A stretch of 64,000 nt of DNA from Rhodoglobus sp. (GTDB lineage: Bacteria; Actinomycetota; Actinomycetes; Actinomycetales; Microbacteriaceae): assembly GCA_025463515.1 (NCBI GenBank), contig JAODAQ010000022.1, positions 1 to 64,000 on the forward strand, given 5' to 3'. Positions 1-9,602 of this stretch are shown one piece after another (the stretch's first letter is position 1; each line of letters begins with the position of its first letter). Below the pieces are notes generated by a model. That model was not told where the DNA came from, made no database searches, and was given only the letters and a program-made list of their open reading frames with translations. The position numbers were made by a program, and so were the translations under genes.

Positions 1-11
1 GCCGGGGCGCG

Positions 12-254
12 CTAGCCCCAGTGCGGCGGCTTGTCGCGCTTGAGCTGGTCGTCGTTCTCGGTGGAGGCGTGGCGGGGCGGCTCAGGCGCGGGAGCGGGGT
101 CGGAGCCGGGCGGCGGCTCCGTGGTCACGCGGCGGTGCTTGCCGCGGCCCACGGGGACGTCGGTCGAGACGTCGGCGCGGTGCGACGGCTCCGAGGGAGC
201 GAAAACTGCACTCTCGGGCGGGTCGGCGTGGTCTGGGCGGCGCTTCTCAGGCAC
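12..254 (-). CDS. small Pro/charged-rich hypothetical protein
   Basis: An 80-residue protein, rich in Pro, Arg, Asp and Glu and without a membrane segment or recognisable domain; it is probably mostly disordered. It ends in DQLKRDKPPHWG, which looks like the only ordered, conservable part. Its ATG lies 8 bp inside the 3' end of the large helicase-like gene on the same strand, so it is probably translationally coupled to it. I do not recognise a function; the overlap and the non-random C-terminus are the reasons for believing it is a gene. Confidence 0.6.
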   Translation of the reverse strand: MPEKRRPDHADPPESAVFAPSEPSHRADVSTDVPVGRGKHRRVTTEPPPGSDPAPAPEPPRHASTENDDQLKRDKPPHWG

Positions 255-3200
255 GGGACGAGGCGTCCACCGGGATGATGGCGATCGGCTCGGTCACGGG
301 CGCGGCGTCGGCGCCGAGCATCACGGCGACCTTGGCGGCGACGGCATCCGGGTCGCTGAACAGTTCGAAGGCGTGCACGCGGAGGTAGTGCCATCCGAGG
401 CGGCGCAGCAGCTCAGGACGCAGGCGCAGCGACTCGCGCAGCGACGTGCGGTGCAGCACGGTGTCGGTCTCGATCGCGATGCACATGCCGCCGCGGGATG
501 CCACGAGCCCCAGCTTGCCGCGGTGGCCGAGGGCCACGTTGAGTCCGCGGGACTGCAGTCGCTGGGCGAGGTCCACGAGCATCGGCTCGCTGTCGTCGGG
601 GATCGGCTGAGCGGCCTGGCGGGCGCCGACCTCGCTCAGGATCTCGGCGAGTGCAACGGCGCCGTGCTGCATGCGGCCGTCGTCGAGGTCGGCCGGCTCG
701 AACGACGAGACGATGACCATGGAGCGGCGGGCGCGAGTCATGGCGACGGCGAGCAGGCGCTCGCCCCCGGGCTCGCCGAGGGCGCCGAAGTCGGAGAGCA
801 CGCGGCCGTGCGGGGTGCGGCCGTAGCCGATCGAGAAGATCACGCGGTCGCGGCTCTGGGCCACGGCCTGCTCGATCGTGCTGACCGTGAACGGCTCGGG
901 GCGGTCGGTCGTGACGAAGTCGAGCAGCTCGGGCTGCGTCGCGGCGAGATTGAGAACGGCCTGCATGACGTCGACGGCGTGCTTCTCGGACGCCGTGATC
1001 ACCATGAGCGACTCGTGCGGCTTCTTCGTAGCGTGGTCGAGGACGAGGTCGACGACGCGCTCCACCTCGGCGCGCGGGCTCTCCACCGCGCCGGAGTCGG
1101 GGTCGGGCATCCCGTGGCCATCGGCGACGTAGTCGAGCGCGAGGCTGCCGTGCCCCAGGAACGAGCCCGCCCACGGGAGCGACTCGATGCGTCCGCCGTA
1201 GAAGCGGCGGTTGACGAGCTCTGCGAGGTCCTCGCCGCCGGGGCGGTAGCTGCGCGTGAGAGTCAGGGTCGGCAGCAGCTCGCCGAGGCGGGCCAGCGCC
1301 GAGTTGGCGTGCAGCTCGTCGCGGGAGTCCTCGGTGGAGGCGGCCGGGGTGGTGAGCGTCGGGTCGGTGACGGCGATCTCGAAGGGCGCGGGGGTCTGCG
1401 TCACGGGGTCGCCGAACGCCACGATCTGCTTGGCGCGGCGGATGGCGCCGGCGTTCTCCGCGATGGTCGTGGCACCGGCATCCACCAGGATGACCGTGTC
1501 GAACGGCATCGTGTCGACGATCTCGTCGATCTCGTACGGGGTCGTGAGCCACACGGGCGCGACCGTGCGGGAGAGGTGCGGCGCGGTCGTCTGCAGGTCG
1601 AACGCCGTGAGGGACTCCCGGGAGAGCAGGCGCTTGAGCAGCGTCGCCTCGTCCGGCCAGTCGACGAGGCCGATCTTCCAGTTCTCGGCGAGCTGCCAGC
1701 CCAGGAGCTGCGCGTTGCCGGCGGCGTGCGCCTCATCCACGAGCTTGAAGTCCGCCTCCAGGCGATCGAGCACAGAGGTGTTGGCGTTGAGGAGCGCGCG
1801 GTCGGACTCGAGCATGCCCTCGAGCGCGGACTTCCACCACGAGAGCTCGAGCTCCGCGGCCACCTCGCTTTCGGGGACGTGCCGGCGCGCGAGGTCGTCG
1901 ATCAGCGGGTCGAGGTCGAGCTCCCGCAGGTTCGACATCAGGGCGGTGCGCTCCTGCAGGTTGTGCAGCACGTCCGACTCGGCGGCGAGGCCGGCGATCT
2001 TCTCGATGAGGAAGGCGACGGGCATCCCGCCGAGCTGTGTCTCGCGCGAGGTGAGGGCGAGCGGCCCGTCGAGGGCGCCGAGGTCCTGCGAGACCTGGGC
2101 GTAGAGCCCCTGCACCTCGCCGATGCCCACCGGCACCTCGGGCGTCGCGCCCTCCGCGACGAACCGGTGCCAGAGCACGCGCTGCTGCTGGATGCGCACG
2201 AGTGAGGCGTTGAGGTCGCCGACGCGCACGCCGGGCCGCACGTACTCGAGCGCGAGCTTCTTGAGGCGGCGGCGGTTGCCGCTGGTCATGTCCGGGAAGT
2301 CGCGGCGGGGCGCGGTCGCGGCGATGAGCTCGGTGATCGACCGGTCGAAGACCATCGGCTGGAAGCGGTCGAGGGTGTCGCGGAGGTCGACGAGCAGGCG
2401 GAGGTAGGTGCCGAGCTCGTTGAGGTTCTGGAACGGGCGCATGTGCGTGCCCGAGATGAGGTGCATGCCCGCCTCGACGAGCTTCGGCAGGGTCTCGTTG
2501 AGCCGCTTCGCGATCTCGTGCGCGCGCAGCGCCTCCTCGCCGCTCGAGAACTGGGCGCCGTACCAGGGCGAGTCACCGGGGCCGTACTTGAACTCTCCGA
2601 GCTGGGCGGCCGCGACCATGACCTCGGTCGCGCGCGCGCGGTCGGAGGCGAGCCGCTCCACGGTGCCGCGCGACAGGCGGGCGGTCGTCGAGGGCGGGTT
2701 CGGCAGCAGTTGCAGGCGGCTGAGCTCGGTGACGCAGTCGAGCACGGAGATGCCGAGTGCGGCATCCTTCTTCGACAGCCCGCCGCGGTAGTCGAGCAGC
2801 ACCTTGCGCAGGCGCAGCAGGGCCTCGTCGACCTCGCCGACGAGGGGCTGCTTCGCCTTCTCGCTGCGGGAGATCGACCGGATGATGTCGCGCCGCAGCG
2901 TGCGCGGCGCCACCGCGAGACCGGGCAGGCCGATGTCGCCGAGACGGTCGGAGATCGACTGCAGGGATGCCCGGCGGGCCGACGCCACGAGCACCCGCTT
3001 GTTCTGCGCGACCAAGGTGCCGATGGCGTTCACGATCGTCTGAGTGCCGCCCGTGCCGGGCAGCGTCTTCACGACGAGGGAGTTGCCGGCCGTGATCTGC
3101 GCGATCACGTTCTCCTGCTCGGAGTCCGCGTCGAGCAGGAGGCTGTCGGTCTGGGGGGCCCGTTCGTCAGAGGGCACGGACTGCACCGGGGCGTAGGCCT

Positions 3201-4029
3201 CCTCGACTGTCCACTTCGCGGCCGTGTTGCCCGCAACCGCATCGAGGACCGGATGCTCGAGCGCCGAGGAATCCCGGACCAGCCCGGCCGCGACATCCGC
3301 GAACGAGGAGACCACGAGGCGCGGGCTGACCTGGAACGACTCGAGGTGCGAGGTGAGGCCGCGCAGCCGGTCGATCACGGGGTTGGGCTTGAAGGTGCCG
3401 TCGTCGTCGGTGAGCTTGACGAAGGCCTCGGCGTCGAGGCGGAGCTGGAACTGCTCGTCGAGCACGGCGGCGAGCGCGGGGTTCAGTACCGCCTGGCCGC
3501 GCAGCTTGACCTCGAAGTCGCGGCCGTGGCGGCGGATGGCGAGCGGGCGCAGCAGGATCGGGGCGCGGTACTCGTCGCCGCCGTGGCGCCACTCGGCGAT
3601 GCCGATGCCGAGGTGGATCGCGTCGATACCCCGCGCCGACTGCAGTTCGAGGCCCTTGGCGGCGATCGCGCCGGCCGCGGTCTTCGCCGCGCGCAGGGCG
3701 ACATCGTCGCGGATCAGGTTGGAGAGCAGCGTCGTCTTGCCGGTGATGAACTGGGCGAGACCGCCGGGATGCGTCGTGGAGAGCTCGATACGGGTGCGCG
3801 GCGAGTCGATGAAGTGCAGCAGGGGCGAACGGCCGCCGACCGCCTCGAGCTCCGCGCGCCACTGCGCCCACACGGGCTCGGCGATGTTGCCGGGCAGCAC
3901 ACCGGGCTCGGCCAGGGTGATGGCGTGCGGTGCCGTGACCTGCACCTGCGCGTGAGCCGCGGGAGTTTCCGGCTCGACGAGGTCCGGTTCGACCGTGAAG
4001 TCGTCAGAGTGTCTATCGGCGCGCCACAC
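247..4029 (-). CDS. giant SF1-helicase-like protein with degenerate Walker motifs and a C-terminal nuclease-like domain
   Basis: A 1260-residue cytoplasmic protein with the layout of the large AAA/superfamily-1 helicases of actinobacteria. The nucleotide-binding loop near residue 325 reads LPGTGGTQT, so the Walker A lysine is replaced by Gly. The Walker B-like stretch reads VILVDAGA instead of a DEA-type motif, followed by a motif III-like IVAFGDPVTQTP. A helicase C-terminal part contains AMTRARR. The last about 100 residues (GLNVALGHRGKLGLVAS, then CIAIETD and LGWHYLRVHAFELF) resemble the restriction-endonuclease-like fold at the end of DUF559/DUF4011-type helicases. Active ATP hydrolysis is doubtful. 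The domain assignment is from recognition of the family; the residue changes are seen directly. It overlaps the small gene downstream. Confidence 0.75.
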   Translation of the reverse strand: MWRADRHSDDFTVEPDLVEPETPAAHAQVQVTAPHAITLAEPGVLPGNIAEPVWAQWRAELEAVGGRSPLLHFIDSPRTRIELSTTHPGGLAQFITGKTTLLSNLIRDDVALRAAKTAAGAIAAKGLELQSARGIDAIHLGIGIAEWRHGGDEYRAPILLRPLAIRRHGRDFEVKLRGQAVLNPALAAVLDEQFQLRLDAEAFVKLTDDDGTFKPNPVIDRLRGLTSHLESFQVSPRLVVSSFADVAAGLVRDSSALEHPVLDAVAGNTAAKWTVEEAYAPVQSVPSDERAPQTDSLLLDADSEQENVIAQITAGNSLVVKTLPGTGGTQTIVNAIGTLVAQNKRVLVASARRASLQSISDRLGDIGLPGLAVAPRTLRRDIIRSISRSEKAKQPLVGEVDEALLRLRKVLLDYRGGLSKKDAALGISVLDCVTELSRLQLLPNPPSTTARLSRGTVERLASDRARATEVMVAAAQLGEFKYGPGDSPWYGAQFSSGEEALRAHEIAKRLNETLPKLVEAGMHLISGTHMRPFQNLNELGTYLRLLVDLRDTLDRFQPMVFDRSITELIAATAPRRDFPDMTSGNRRRLKKLALEYVRPGVRVGDLNASLVRIQQQRVLWHRFVAEGATPEVPVGIGEVQGLYAQVSQDLGALDGPLALTSRETQLGGMPVAFLIEKIAGLAAESDVLHNLQERTALMSNLRELDLDPLIDDLARRHVPESEVAAELELSWWKSALEGMLESDRALLNANTSVLDRLEADFKLVDEAHAAGNAQLLGWQLAENWKIGLVDWPDEATLLKRLLSRESLTAFDLQTTAPHLSRTVAPVWLTTPYEIDEIVDTMPFDTVILVDAGATTIAENAGAIRRAKQIVAFGDPVTQTPAPFEIAVTDPTLTTPAASTEDSRDELHANSALARLGELLPTLTLTRSYRPGGEDLAELVNRRFYGGRIESLPWAGSFLGHGSLALDYVADGHGMPDPDSGAVESPRAEVERVVDLVLDHATKKPHESLMVITASEKHAVDVMQAVLNLAATQPELLDFVTTDRPEPFTVSTIEQAVAQSRDRVIFSIGYGRTPHGRVLSDFGALGEPGGERLLAVAMTRARRSMVIVSSFEPADLDDGRMQHGAVALAEILSEVGARQAAQPIPDDSEPMLVDLAQRLQSRGLNVALGHRGKLGLVASRGGMCIAIETDTVLHRTSLRESLRLRPELLRRLGWHYLRVHAFELFSDPDAVAAKVAVMLGADAAPVTEPIAIIPVDASSRA

Positions 4030-4113
4030 ACCGCAACGTTAAGGCCGCCTCCCGCAGAAACCCCGCAGGACGCCCGAGTTTCGCGGAACCGCGCCGCCGT
4101 ACACTTGGGGCTC

Positions 4114-5364
4114 ATGGACGTGGTCACGGGCATTGTCGTCGCGGTCGTGACCGTCGTGGTCATCGTCGGCGCGCTCGTCGGGGTCGGTTTCGTGCTGCTG
4201 TTCCGGCGCCGGGGAGACCGCGGCATCCGGGCATCCGGTCCCAACACGCTCGAGGCCCTCGGCCAGCGCGCCTCGAGCCTGCTCGTCCGCATGGACGACG
4301 CGGTGCGCGAGGCGGACGAGGAGCTCGGCTACGCGATCGCGCAGTTCGGCGCGGACAGGGCGCGCGACTACGGCTCGACGGTGACGGCGGCGCGCGGCAA
4401 GGTGGCCGAGGCGTTCCGGCTGCGGCAGTCCCTGGACGACGCGGTTCCCGACAGCGACCAGCAGAAGCGCGAGTGGACACTGCAGATCATCGCGCTGTGC
4501 GAGCAGGCGGAAGCATCGCTCGCTGACCAGGATGCGCGCTTCGCCGGCCTGCGCAAGCTCGAGGTCAACGCCGCGGGCACGCTGGCCGACGTGCGCTCGC
4601 GCATCGCCGCCTCGACCGCCCGGCTCGCCCCGGCCCGCGCGACCCTGGCTTCGCTAGCCGCAACGTTCTCTCCCTCTACTTATGCGGGGGTCGCGACCAA
4701 CGTCGACGACGCCGAGCACGCCCTCGGCGAGGCGACGGCGGGGGCGGATGCCGCGGCTCCGGCCATCTCGTCCACCGGCGTGAACGACATCTCCGACGCC
4801 CTCGACCGCGCCGGCCAGGCCGCACATCGTGCAGACCAGCTGCTGGACTCGGTCGACCGCACCGCTCGCGACCTCGCCGCCGCGGCGGCGGCCCTCGAGA
4901 CCCTCCGCGCGAGCACGCGCAAGGACCTCGTCGAGGCAGCCGCCGAGCGGGACAAGGCCCCGGATGCGGACACCACCCAGGGCATCATCGACGCGATGGG
5001 GCTCGTGGAGAAGTCTCTCGCGGGCGGCGCCGGGGATCCCGTGGCCGAGCTCGACCGGATCGGCGAAGCGGTGGCGCAGCTCGACCTCGCCCTCGCGAGC
5101 GCCCGGAACCAGGCATCCCGGCTCGCCCACGCGCGCGCTGCCTACGAGGGCACGCTCGTGAGCGCGACCAGCCAGATCGCCGCCGTGCGCGAGTACATCG
5201 GCAGCCACGGCAGCGGCGTCGGCGCACGGACCCGGTTGGCGGAGGCCGAGCGGCAGTACGAGCTCGCGACGGCGGCGACCGACCCGGTTGAGGCGCTCGA
5301 CACGATCCGCCGCGCGGTCACGCACGCGCGCGACGCGGACGCGCTCGCCCGCTACGACGGCTAG
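4114..5364 (+). CDS. membrane-anchored coiled-coil protein resembling the C-terminal half of TPM-domain proteins
   Basis: 416 residues from the ATG at 4114; longer in-frame readings upstream lie opposite the helicase gene and are ignored. One N-terminal membrane helix (about residues 5-30) is followed by a basic RRRGDRG stop-transfer and then almost pure Ala/Arg/Asp/Glu helix with coiled-coil character to the end. The segment LRQSLDDAVPDSDQQKREW and the LEVNA region recall the long helical tail of actinobacterial TPM-domain proteins, but no TPM domain is present. Probably a cytoplasmic helical bundle tethered to the membrane; role unknown. It is transcribed divergently from the helicase gene, with 84 bp between starts. 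Confidence 0.75.
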   Translation: MDVVTGIVVAVVTVVVIVGALVGVGFVLLFRRRGDRGIRASGPNTLEALGQRASSLLVRMDDAVREADEELGYAIAQFGADRARDYGSTVTAARGKVAEAFRLRQSLDDAVPDSDQQKREWTLQIIALCEQAEASLADQDARFAGLRKLEVNAAGTLADVRSRIAASTARLAPARATLASLAATFSPSTYAGVATNVDDAEHALGEATAGADAAAPAISSTGVNDISDALDRAGQAAHRADQLLDSVDRTARDLAAAAAALETLRASTRKDLVEAAAERDKAPDADTTQGIIDAMGLVEKSLAGGAGDPVAELDRIGEAVAQLDLALASARNQASRLAHARAAYEGTLVSATSQIAAVREYIGSHGSGVGARTRLAEAERQYELATAATDPVEALDTIRRAVTHARDADALARYDG

Positions 5365-5367
5365 GCC

Positions 5368-5494
5368 GGTTGAGTAGGGCGCTCTAGCGCCCGTATCGAA
5401 ACCCCTGCGGGTTGAGTAGGGCGCTCTAGCGCCCGTATCGAAACCCTGTCCACCCCCGGTTTCGATACGACCGCTAGCGCGGCCTACTCAACCC
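5368..5494. repeat. three copies of a GGTTGAGTAG...TATCGAAACC palindromic repeat (two direct, one inverted)
   Basis: Copies at 5368-5404 and 5409-5445 are direct repeats, each containing the palindrome GGGCGCTCTAGCGCCC between GGTTGAGTA and CGTATCGAAACC. A third diverged copy at 5458-5494 is inverted (GGTTTCGATACG...CTACTCAACC). The cluster fills the gap between two convergent genes and could fold into a long hairpin, so it may also end transcription from both sides. A shorter relative (GGTTAAGCCTGTCGAAACC) lies at 13899-13917. Confidence 0.9.
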
Positions 5495-5499
5495 ACCGA

Positions 5500-6659
<1,160 letters not shown>

Positions 6660-6663
<4 letters not shown>

Positions 6664-7286
6664 GCGAACTGTGCTCCTGTTCTCTCTTGGACTTCTTCAC
6701 GGGTGACACCGGGCGCGAGCTCGCGCAGCACGAGCCCGGCATCCGTCACGTCGAATACCGCGAGGTCGGTGATGATCTCGTTGACGCAGCGGCGGCCGGT
6801 GAGGGGGAGCGTGCACTCCTCGACGATCTTGGGGCTGCCGTCCTTCGCGACGTGGTCGGTGATGACGGTCACATGCGGGGTTCCGGCGACGAGGTCCATC
6901 GCGCCGCCCATGCCCTTGACCATGGCGCCCGGCACCATCCAGTTCGCGAGGTCGCCGCGGCCCGACACCTGCAGGGCGCCGAGCACGGCCGCGTTGATGT
7001 GGCCGCCGCGGATCATCCCGAACGACGCCGCCGAGTCGAAGAAGCTCGCGCCGGGGTTCGCCGTGACGGTCTGCTTGCCAGCGTTGATCAGGTCGGCGTC
7101 CTCCTCGCCCTCGAACGGGAAGGGGCCGATCCCGAGCAGGCCGTTCTCGCTCTGCAGCGTCACGTGGATGCCGTCGGGGATGTGGTTTGCGACGAGCGTC
7201 GGGATGCCGATGCCGAGGTTCACGTAGTCGCCGTCCTTGAGGCCGCGAGCAGCGATGGCGGCCATCTCGTCCCGTGTCCACGCCAT
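6660..7286 (-). CDS. scoB: 3-oxoacid CoA-transferase, subunit B
   Basis: 208 residues from the ATG at 7286, which overlaps the stop of subunit A in TAATG. The catalytic-glutamate motif [10 protein letters not shown] is present, preceded by [12 protein letters not shown] and followed by [15 protein letters not shown], all typical of subunit B of class I CoA transferases. The enzyme passes CoA from succinyl-CoA (or acetyl-CoA) to a 3-oxoacid such as acetoacetate or 3-oxoadipate. Together with the preceding subunit and the following thiolase it makes a complete 3-oxoacid degradation unit. Substrate is not decided by the sequence; PcaJ is the main alternative. Confidence 0.92.
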
Positions 7287-7987
7287 TAGTTGCCCGCCCT
7301 CGGTCGCGTCGTGCGCTGCTCGATGTCCTTCGCGCGGCTCGTGGTGATCAGCCGCTGCACGAACACCCCCGGGGTGACGACGTGGTCGGGCTCGAGATAT
7401 CCCTCGACCAGCTCCTCGACCTCGGCTATCGTGACGCGTCCCGCGGTCGCCACGAGCGGGTTGAAGTTGCGCGCCGTGTGCCGGTAGACCAGGTTGCCCT
7501 CGAGGTCGCCGCGGTACGCGTGCACGAGCGCCAGGTCCGCGACAATCCCGCGCTCGAGCAGGTACTCCTCGCCGTCGAAGTCCATGGTCGGCTTGCCCTC
7601 CGCGATCGGGGTGCCGACGCCCGTCTTCGTGTAGAAGCCCGGGATGCCCGCGCCGCCGGCCCGCAGCCGCTCCGCGAGCGTGCCCTGGGGCGCGAACTCG
7701 ACCTCGAGCGTGCCCGCGAGGAACGCCGCGGCGAAGCCCTTGTTCTCCCCCACGTACGAGGAGACCACCCGCCGCACCTGCCCGTTCTCCAGCAGCACTC
7801 CCAGCCCCTTGCCGTCGACGCCCATGTTGTTCGACACGACCGTGAGATCGCGCACGCCCGTGTCGCGCACGGCGTCGATCAGGTCGGCCGGGATACCACT
7901 GAGCCCGAAGCCCCCGACCGCGAGAGTCATGCCGTCCTCGAGGAGGCCGGCGACAGCCTCCCGCGCGCTGGCCCAAAGCTTCGACAT
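7286..7987 (-). CDS. scoA: 3-oxoacid CoA-transferase, subunit A
   Basis: 233 residues, the expected length for the A subunit, with the glycine-rich GGFGLSGIP near residues 25-33 and [13 protein letters not shown]. First gene of the scoA-scoB-thiolase operon. Its start lies 105 bp from that of a divergent IclR-family regulator, with an inverted repeat between them, so induction by the 3-oxoacid or an upstream aromatic intermediate through that regulator is likely. Acts in the cytoplasm as a heteromer with subunit B. Confidence 0.92.
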   Translation of the reverse strand: MSKLWASAREAVAGLLEDGMTLAVGGFGLSGIPADLIDAVRDTGVRDLTVVSNNMGVDGKGLGVLLENGQVRRVVSSYVGENKGFAAAFLAGTLEVEFAPQGTLAERLRAGGAGIPGFYTKTGVGTPIAEGKPTMDFDGEEYLLERGIVADLALVHAYRGDLEGNLVYRHTARNFNPLVATAGRVTIAEVEELVEGYLEPDHVVTPGVFVQRLITTSRAKDIEQRTTRPRAGN

Positions 7988-8059
7988 CGGATCTCCTGCT
8001 CACAAGGTGGACGGTTCACCTTCGCAGGCCCGCCTCTTGTGCAGGGAAACTTCAGCATC

Positions 8060-8090
8060 ATGTGGTCGTTCTCGGCTAGCCTGACCACAT
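8060..8090. promoter_or_regulatory. inverted repeat ATGTGGTC-N15-GACCACAT, candidate IclR operator
   Basis: A perfect 8-bp inverted repeat (8060-8067 and 8083-8090) with a 15-bp spacer, ending just before the GTG of the IclR gene and within the divergent scoA/iclR intergenic region. It fits an operator for autoregulation plus control of the CoA-transferase operon. The site is visible; the protein that binds it is inferred from position. Confidence 0.6.
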
Positions 8091-8091
8091 A

Positions 8092-8862
8092 GTGGACAAG
8101 ATTCAGGGTGGCCAGGTCGTCGCGCGCATCGCGAGCATCCTGCGCGAGCTCGGCACGAGCGGAGCCGGCGGGATGCGCACGAGCGACCTCGCCGCGGCGG
8201 TCGGCCTCACCCGCCCGACGGCCTACCGGCTGCTGCGCTCGCTCGCCGCCGAGGGATTCGTCGACCTCGACACGGCCACCTCGCACTGGCTGCTCGGCCC
8301 CGAGCTCTTCGTCATGGGAACCATCGCCGCGGGCCGCTACGACGTGACAGCCTCGGCGGCGCCCTTCGTCCAGCGGCTGGCCGCGCTCACGGGCGAGAGC
8401 GCCTTCCTCTCCGTGCGGCGCGGGGACGAGACCGTGTGCCTGTTGCGCGAGGAGGGCAGCTTCCCGGTCCGGTCGTTCGTGCTCTACGAGGGCGTGCGAT
8501 TCCCGTTGGGGGTGGCATCCGCCGGGCTCGCCATCTTGTCGTTCCTGCCGGACAGCGAGGTGGACGCGTACCTGCGCCGGTCCCCCGGCATCGAGGCGGA
8601 ATGGGGTGCGAGCCACTCGGGAGCGGGCATCCGGGCACGGGTCCTGGAAACGCGGGAGCGGGGGTTCGCAGTGAACCCCGGCCTGATCGTGGAGGGCAGC
8701 TGGGGCATGGGGGCTGCGGTCTTCAACGCGAGCGGCCACCCCGCCTACGCGCTGAGCATCACGGGCATCGAGTCACGGTTCACGGATGCCCGACGCCCCG
8801 CCCTCGGGAGAATGCTGCTCGACGAGGCGCACGCGCTGTCGCGCCGCCTGGGGGCCAGCTAG
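8092..8862 (+). CDS. IclR-family transcriptional regulator
   Basis: 256 residues. Winged helix-turn-helix at about residues 10-65 (MRTSDLAAAVGLTRPTAYRLLRSL), then the IclR ligand-binding domain with PLGVASAGLAILSF and the C-terminal GFAVNPGLIVEGSWGMGAAVF block. Starts at the GTG at 8092; no strong ribosome site precedes it and it may be nearly leaderless. It faces the scoAB-thiolase operon and probably controls it, in the manner of PcaR/PcaU-type IclR proteins. Confidence 0.92.
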   Translation: MDKIQGGQVVARIASILRELGTSGAGGMRTSDLAAAVGLTRPTAYRLLRSLAAEGFVDLDTATSHWLLGPELFVMGTIAAGRYDVTASAAPFVQRLAALTGESAFLSVRRGDETVCLLREEGSFPVRSFVLYEGVRFPLGVASAGLAILSFLPDSEVDAYLRRSPGIEAEWGASHSGAGIRARVLETRERGFAVNPGLIVEGSWGMGAAVFNASGHPAYALSITGIESRFTDARRPALGRMLLDEAHALSRRLGAS

Positions 8863-8870
8863 CGGATGCT

Positions 8871-8975
8871 CTAGCCGCGGTACTTCGAGCCGGCCATGGC
8901 GACGATCGCCACGAGGGCGCCGAGGCCGGTGCACAGGGTGAGGACGCCGATGATGATCCAGAGGACGGTAGCCAT
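8871..8975 (-). CDS. 34-residue single-pass membrane protein
   Basis: A short ORF reading MATVLWIIIGVLTLCTGLG and on to AMAGSKYRG. Residues 3-28 form one hydrophobic helix followed by a small basic tail, a composition unlikely by chance in such GC-rich DNA. It is convergent with the IclR gene (8 bp apart). No clear ribosome binding site is visible. Function unknown. Confidence 0.5.
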   Translation of the reverse strand: MATVLWIIIGVLTLCTGLGALVAIVAMAGSKYRG

Positions 8976-9040
8976 GGGATCAGGGTACCGGGTCGCCCGG
9001 CTCTGCGGCGCGACCGCTGGTGGCGACTAGGTGGCGGCGC

Positions 9041-9056
9041 TCACCGTATTCAGGAC
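9041..9056. repeat. single half-site of the TCACCGTATTCAGGAC repeat family
   Basis: TCACCGTATTCAGGAC, identical to the arm of the palindromes at 57041-57057 and elsewhere, but here without its inverted partner. Confidence 0.5.
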
Positions 9057-9086
9057 GAGCCGGGGCCGATCGGGCAGACTGGCGGC

Positions 9087-9602
9087 ATGGAGTTCGGCCT
9101 GGACGCGACGACCCGCACGGCCGTGCTCGTCGAGGGCACGAGCGACAAGGTCGCGGTCGAGGTGCTCGCCGCCAAGCGCGGGCGCGACTTCCGGCTCGAG
9201 GGCGTGACCGTCGTCGCGCTCGGCGGCGTGACGAACGTCGGCAACTTCCTCACGCTGTTCCGCGGGTACGACCTGCGCTGCGTGGGACTGTGCGATGCCC
9301 GCGAGCGGCGCTACTTCGAGCGCGCACTCGAGGAGTACTTCGTGTGCGATCCGGACTTGGAGGGCGAGTTCATCCGGGCGCTCGGCGTCGAGGGAGTCGA
9401 ACGGGTCGTCGCGGAGCTCGGCGACCTGCCGGCGCTGCGGGTGTTCCAGAACCAGCCGTTCCAGCGCGAGCGGGCCCCCGAGGACCAGCTGCGCCGGTTC
9501 ATGGGGACCATGAGCGGCCGCAAGGCGAAGTACGCGGCAGCGCTGGCCGAGGCCCTCGACACCTTCCCCCCTCCGCTCGAGGAGCTGCTCGCGCATGTCT
9601 GA
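9087..9602 (+). CDS. TOPRIM-domain nucleotidyl transferase/hydrolase
   Basis: 171 residues from the ATG at 9087. The TOPRIM glutamate motif VLVEGTSDK lies at residues 11-19, followed by VVALGGVTNVGNF and the acidic motif GLCDARE near residue 72, as in the small stand-alone TOPRIM proteins related to OLD-family and RNase M5 domains. It should bind a divalent metal and act on nucleic-acid phosphodiesters, but the substrate is unknown. It overlaps the following MFS gene by 8 bp and is probably co-translated with it. Confidence 0.8.
   Translation: MEFGLDATTRTAVLVEGTSDKVAVEVLAAKRGRDFRLEGVTVVALGGVTNVGNFLTLFRGYDLRCVGLCDARERRYFERALEEYFVCDPDLEGEFIRALGVEGVERVVAELGDLPALRVFQNQPFQRERAPEDQLRRFMGTMSGRKAKYAAALAEALDTFPPPLEELLAHV

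Noticed and set aside
31..2205. Long + strand open frame of 724 codons
   Set aside because: Antisense shadow of the helicase-like gene; low-complexity residues and no domain.
2443..4113. Long open + frame extending the coiled-coil membrane protein upstream
   Set aside because: It lies opposite the helicase gene, has the Arg/Gly/Glu-rich look of antisense high-GC frames, and the ATG at 4114 opens directly with the membrane helix.
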